DNA from: Oxyruncus cristatus
Lineage: Eukaryota > Chordata > Aves > Passeriformes > Cotingidae
Direction: 5' to 3'
DNA: 64,000 nucleotides
Assembly: GCA_013399855.1 (NCBI GenBank)
Contig: VXAY01004337.1
Coordinates: 274,720 to 338,719, forward strand
Shown here: positions 60,161 to 64,000 of the stretch, piece after piece
Layout: each line of letters opens with the position of its first letter
How positions within the stretch are numbered: position 1 is the first letter of the stretch
Notes under the pieces: generated by a model
What the model was told of the DNA's origin: nothing
The model's database searches: none
The model's input: the letters and a program-made list of their open reading frames with translations, nothing else
Made by a program: the position numbers and the translations under genes

Positions 60161-62734
60161 ACTATGAAATTTTTCGTAAAGCAGTTTTGTGATTTTTCAG
60201 TGCACAGGTGGTAACCTTGGGTAGGACAGGGTCCAGTATGGTAGCATGGCCAGTATTTTGTTTTCAAATTGGTTACAGTATTTAGTCATCAAATTCATTA
60301 TCCTGTGATGTAAAATGGAGATTAGAAAGCAAGTGGCTGTATGAGCAGTAGAATTTCTGAAACATGTTTCACTGTGGATTTGTGTGCTGTGTTTGCAATA
60401 TCCAGTGACTGCCAGCCCCCAGCAAAACTCAGCCCCATGCCTGAGATGTCCCTGACTGACATCTGTCTTATGCAGTTCTTTGTTAGCATGGCTATACACA
60501 ATTCCTGCCCTTCCCTAAGAGTCAGTACTTACCAGGCCTGTCTGCTGTGCCCAGGCAGACATTTTGATGTCACTTCTAATAAATTAACTTACCCTCATCC
60601 CTTGTCCTGCAGACTTCTGTCAAGTGTTGTTCAAATAGACCAGGAAAGGTAAAAGTTAAGCAGGAGACAAAACTGTCAGTCTGACAGGCAGTGACACACA
60701 TGGAAGGGGCAGAATTGCTTACAGCTTCTTTCCTTAGGAGCCTAAAAAGAAGGCTGTATTTTTGCAAAGATTAATCCAGCCTTTGACAGATGTTCTATCA
60801 AGAGGCTGGTGTAACACATCAGCATTTGCTGTGGGATGGGAACAGATGTGAACCATAAGGACAAAGTGAAAGACGTAAGTGAAACATTAAGTGAAAGACG
60901 CAAGTGAAACATTAAGTGAAAGAAACCTGACCAAGAACCTCAGTGTGCCTGTCATGCACAGGGCACAGCGGTTTACCTTAGCTGCACTTGGCATGGCCAG
61001 TGGAGGAGGAAATATCAAAACTTCATGGAAAGCATACATAATGGAAGCATATTCGTGGTAACTGGTAGGCAGAAGTCTGTTAATAGAATCTTTTCTCCCT
61101 CTCTCTCATTTTCTTCCTCTTTTTTTTGACTTATTCTTCTGGCAGAAGGGCTCACGAGCTCTTGGAATTAGAGTCTGTTTGCTTTCGTTACTTCTTTTTT
61201 TATGAGCTTGTTCAGTATTAGCTCTTCTTGTTTTCTTCTAATAATAATTTTCTGTATCACAGCTCTGGAGGCAGAAAGAAGTACACTTTTAGATATTATT
61301 TCCCCTGATCTCTGCTTAAGAATAAGAATAGTGATGTAACTTTCTCTTTTTACCTGAAATTAAGTTTTAGGGGATGCTTTGGAAAAATATTTTGAAATTT
61401 GGTAGAGAGCTGTTTATTTCTAATGGAACATTTTGAAAAAAGCTGGTAGGTTTCTTTGTGGTGGGAAGCAGAATACCAGACGTCAGAAGCTGCAAACATT
61501 TAAAGTTGCCTGAGAATCTGCTTCTGTGTAATCTGGGTAATATAAGCCACTCCTTCCTCATAGAAGGTATTTGTGTATGAATCCCCAAATCTGCTGTTAT
61601 TTTCTGTTGTCTGCAAGGGCAGGAAGCTCAGTGGGATGCCAGTTGAAGGATAGGATCTAGAGCAGCTGATGAGTCTCCAGTCGTTTCACCCTTACACAGA
61701 CTGGCCTCCAGTGGCACCACTTGTTCCCTTTCCCAAAGGACTCATATTTTGCACCAGTTCAAACAAAGCGATAAAAGCTGACAACAGAGTGGTGATTTTC
61801 AATTGTTTTTCTCTCTATTTTTTAACTATAAATCAAATCAAACCCCTTACACTATGAATTACAGAAACATCAACACCATATGTACTGGCACGCTTTCTGC
61901 AAACTCTGAAGGAAAGAAACGTGTAGATACTGTGTTAGGACTACCATTCGTTATATAGTCTCAAAGTTGTTTTGCTCTAAGCTGTTAAATGTGGTAAAAT
62001 TTTGTCCATGAGAGAGATTTTTGTCATCTGCCCATCATTGTTCACACAGCTGGGGGACAGTGTATGAGCAAGCTCCAGAGTAAGAGGTGTCATGTGCTGA
62101 GACTCACCATCAGGACCATGCAATAGCTAGCTTCATATTAAAGCTCTGTTCTTCTACTAAGCCCACATTTATATGATAGCAGGAAACAACTCGCTCATTT
62201 GGCACAAGGCAATGTGAAGCAAAGCTTGGGAAACCTTTGCAGGAAATGAACTGTATCTAATCCAGTTTGATATAGTAGGCAGCATATTATTAAGCCAAAT
62301 CACCATGTTTGTCCCTTTTTTCTTTGCACCATTGTCCCTGAGGCCAGTACTCTTCCCTCCTCCAGGCAAGCTGTGGAGAGTTTTATAATTGGAAGGATCA
62401 GCAAGCCCTCCTTCTGTCCCCTCACCTCTTCCACCCATGCTGTCTCTCAAGTTTATACTTGTACTTACTGCTAAGATGCAGCACTCCATTAAAACACAAA
62501 TCACTGAAATAATGAACTGTAAAAACTTGCCAGGGGCAAAGTGTGTTTTGTTAAGATACCAGAAAAGATCCATAGATGAAGTCCACAGGGGCCTGGTCTT
62601 TGCTTTTATTCCCATCAAATGAAAAAGGAAATAAAGAGAAGAGCAGCACAGCTACTGGAGGCATTCCTGATTTTATTTTGAGACTTGTATTTTCAACATT
62701 GAATCCACTTTTCCTTTTTACCCAGTTCTGGGGG
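60161..62734. other. Single-copy-looking non-coding DNA
   Basis: No gene or transposon was recognised. The main structure is the AAGTGAAA array at 60864-60921. Pyrimidine-rich sequence lies at about 61090-61130. Open frames up to about 149 codons on the minus strand at 62169-62618 have no recognisable domain. Confidence 0.55.
60864..60923 (+). repeat. 25-bp tandem repeat carrying five AAGTGAAA motifs
   Basis: A 25-bp unit (60864-60888) is repeated with one change at 60889-60913, and a 10-bp partial third copy follows. Each full unit contains AAGTGAAA twice, so the motif starts at 60864, 60877, 60889, 60902 and 60914, with alternating 13 and 12 bp spacing. AAGTGAAA fits the AANNGAAA half-site bound by interferon regulatory factors. 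The 2-bp spacing of a classical interferon-stimulated response element is not present. Function is inference only. Confidence 0.85.
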
Positions 62735-62939
62735 NNNNNNNNNNNNNNNNNNNNNNNNNNNNNNNNNNNNNNNNNNNNNNNNNNNNNNNNNNNNNNNNNN
62801 NNNNNNNNNNNNNNNNNNNNNNNNNNNNNNNNNNNNNNNNNNNNNNNNNNNNNNNNNNNNNNNNNNNNNNNNNNNNNNNNNNNNNNNNNNNNNNNNNNNN
62901 NNNNNNNNNNNNNNNNNNNNNNNNNNNNNNNNNNNNNNN
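62735..62939. other. Assembly gap (205 N)
   Basis: The N run is flanked by G runs on both sides (CTGGGG before, GGGGGTCTG after) and followed at once by a short tandem repeat. G-rich or repetitive sequence that resists sequencing is a likely cause. Open frames reported across it are artefacts. Confidence 1.
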
Positions 62940-62953
62940 GGGGGTCTGTTATT

Positions 62954-63001
62954 TTTCTATCATCTTCCCTTATGTTTCTATCATCTTCTGTCATGTTTCT
63001 T
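62954..63001 (+). repeat. 21-bp pyrimidine-rich tandem repeat next to the gap
   Basis: TTTCTATCATCTTCCCTTATG at 62954-62974 is followed by a copy with three changes at 62975-62995, then a partial third unit beginning TTTCTT. The array may extend into the adjacent gap. Confidence 0.75.
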
Positions 63002-64000
63002 CTTCCTTACTTTTCAAGGGATTTTGGTGAGCTGAAATGGTAATTGGCTCCCTGTCAGGCCAGCTCAAGGATTTGCAATTTATTTTTGCCTGTAACCTGT
63101 TGAAAAAGGACTAGAGATTCCTTTTCTGCCAACAGAGGAATCCATTAGTGACACAAAAGCAGCAGCTGCACCACAGCAGGGATTCACAATAGTTATATAT
63201 ATCAGTTACTCTTTAACTGGTATGAGACATTAGGACAGATTGTTGCCTGTCATTCTCTACCTGGGAAAAAAAGAGTCCATATAGTGCTTAAATTCATCTG
63301 CTTTCTGTTTTAACTCCTGAAATGACATTTCTTGTCCCACAAAACCCTCTAGAGAAATGATTTAAAAAACAAATAGAAAATTGTACAGCTAAGGACATAC
63401 TCCTAGTTCAGTGCTGTATTGCTTCTTTTTTTAAGCTGTATAACCTCGTCCAGAAGGTGTAGTAACAAAGTGGTGATTCAGGCGGCTTCTCAAGACAATT
63501 TTAAAATCTGAGACTCACTTAGGCTGACTTGGCTGAGAATTCAGGTTGTAGTCCAAAGCCACAGTGGTCTTATTCATGCAGAAAAAGCAGAAGCAAGCTA
63601 GTGCATTCATAATTTCTTTTCTTATCTTCCACTGTTATATTGCAGCCAGAAACGTTGCAAATAAAAATGGTTGTGTTGTGTTCAGTTTTCTTTAAAAGCA
63701 GGGAAAACTGATAAAAATAAAAACTGTAACATTCATAAGTGGATTACAGCCAAGAAATCTGAAGAATGCTGTGGTAATTTTTAGGCCTTCTTTATTCTTT
63801 TATGCAGCATTGCACCGACCTTTGGCAGGATGCTCCCTATTGAGACAGGGTTTTTTTCGATCTGCTAGCCTTCTTTAGTCTTTGCCAAGTGCTTGTAGTG
63901 ATGGGGTTTGAAACCTCCTTTCCTGTGATGGAATTTCATATACCCTTTTCCTTTGCTTTTACTCCTTTCAGAAAAAGTACTTTCTGCCCCGGTAACCTGG
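63002..64000. other. Single-copy-looking non-coding DNA
   Basis: AT-rich sequence with no recognisable gene, repeat family or RNA. Nothing stands out beyond a short TA-rich run near 63197-63205. Confidence 0.55.

Noticed and set aside
62551..63043. Two frames of about 150 codons crossing the second N run
   Set aside because: They exist only because N is read as open. The real sequence on both sides is short and unrecognisable.
1..64000. CRISPR array, bacterial operon, phage or plasmid features
   Set aside because: No regularly spaced repeats of that kind, no dense gene packing and no ribosome-binding-site-led frames. The CR1 content shows vertebrate (bird-type) nuclear DNA.

Overview
The window looks like nuclear DNA from a bird. 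The main evidence is a set of interspersed CR1 non-LTR retrotransposons with the typical 3' ends (short runs of the ATTCTATG tail unit). Seven recognisable copies lie on both strands, most of them 5'-truncated, and one of them is a very old copy. There is also one avian-type endogenous retroviral LTR. Bases are AT-rich and CpG-poor outside the repeats, microsatellites are sparse, and there are no long open reading frames or operon-like gene packing. The species cannot be named from this sequence.

Layout: 1-9168 is single-copy-looking AT-rich DNA with a 34-bp tandem duplication near 8.0 kb. A minus-strand CR1 lies at 9169-9875. Single-copy DNA follows to 17.9 kb, including a GC-richer stretch with a 169-codon open frame at 16.6-17.1 kb. 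The best-preserved CR1 (plus strand, interrupted by a run of N) lies at 17866-19282. It is followed by an LTR with a polypurine-tract-like sequence at 19607-20153. A short CR1 tail lies at 22.25 kb, and a CpG-dense patch lies at 27.6-28.0 kb. A long minus-strand CR1 occupies 33767-35155, and an ancient CR1/L3-type relic lies near 37.5 kb. A plus-strand CR1 occupies 44058-45257, a CR1 fragment lies at 49.0-49.4 kb with a 12-bp-arm hairpin just beyond it, and a CR1 tail lies at 60.0 kb. A second run of N lies at 62735-62939.

I could not support any host protein-coding exon, rRNA, tRNA or CRISPR array. The window is best read as intergenic or deep intronic sequence. The only recognisable coding sequence is decayed CR1 ORF2 (reverse transcriptase and C-terminal domain), broken by frameshifts, stops and, in one copy, an assembly gap. 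These parts do not form a working system together; they are independent insertions of different ages.

The items most worth a second look are the CpG-dense patch at 27.6-28.0 kb, the LTR at 19.6-20.15 kb with its PPT-like leader, an array of five AAGTGAAA motifs at 60864-60921, and the apparent under-sizing of the assembly gap inside the 18-kb CR1. I did not find convincing evidence for a previously undescribed biological system.
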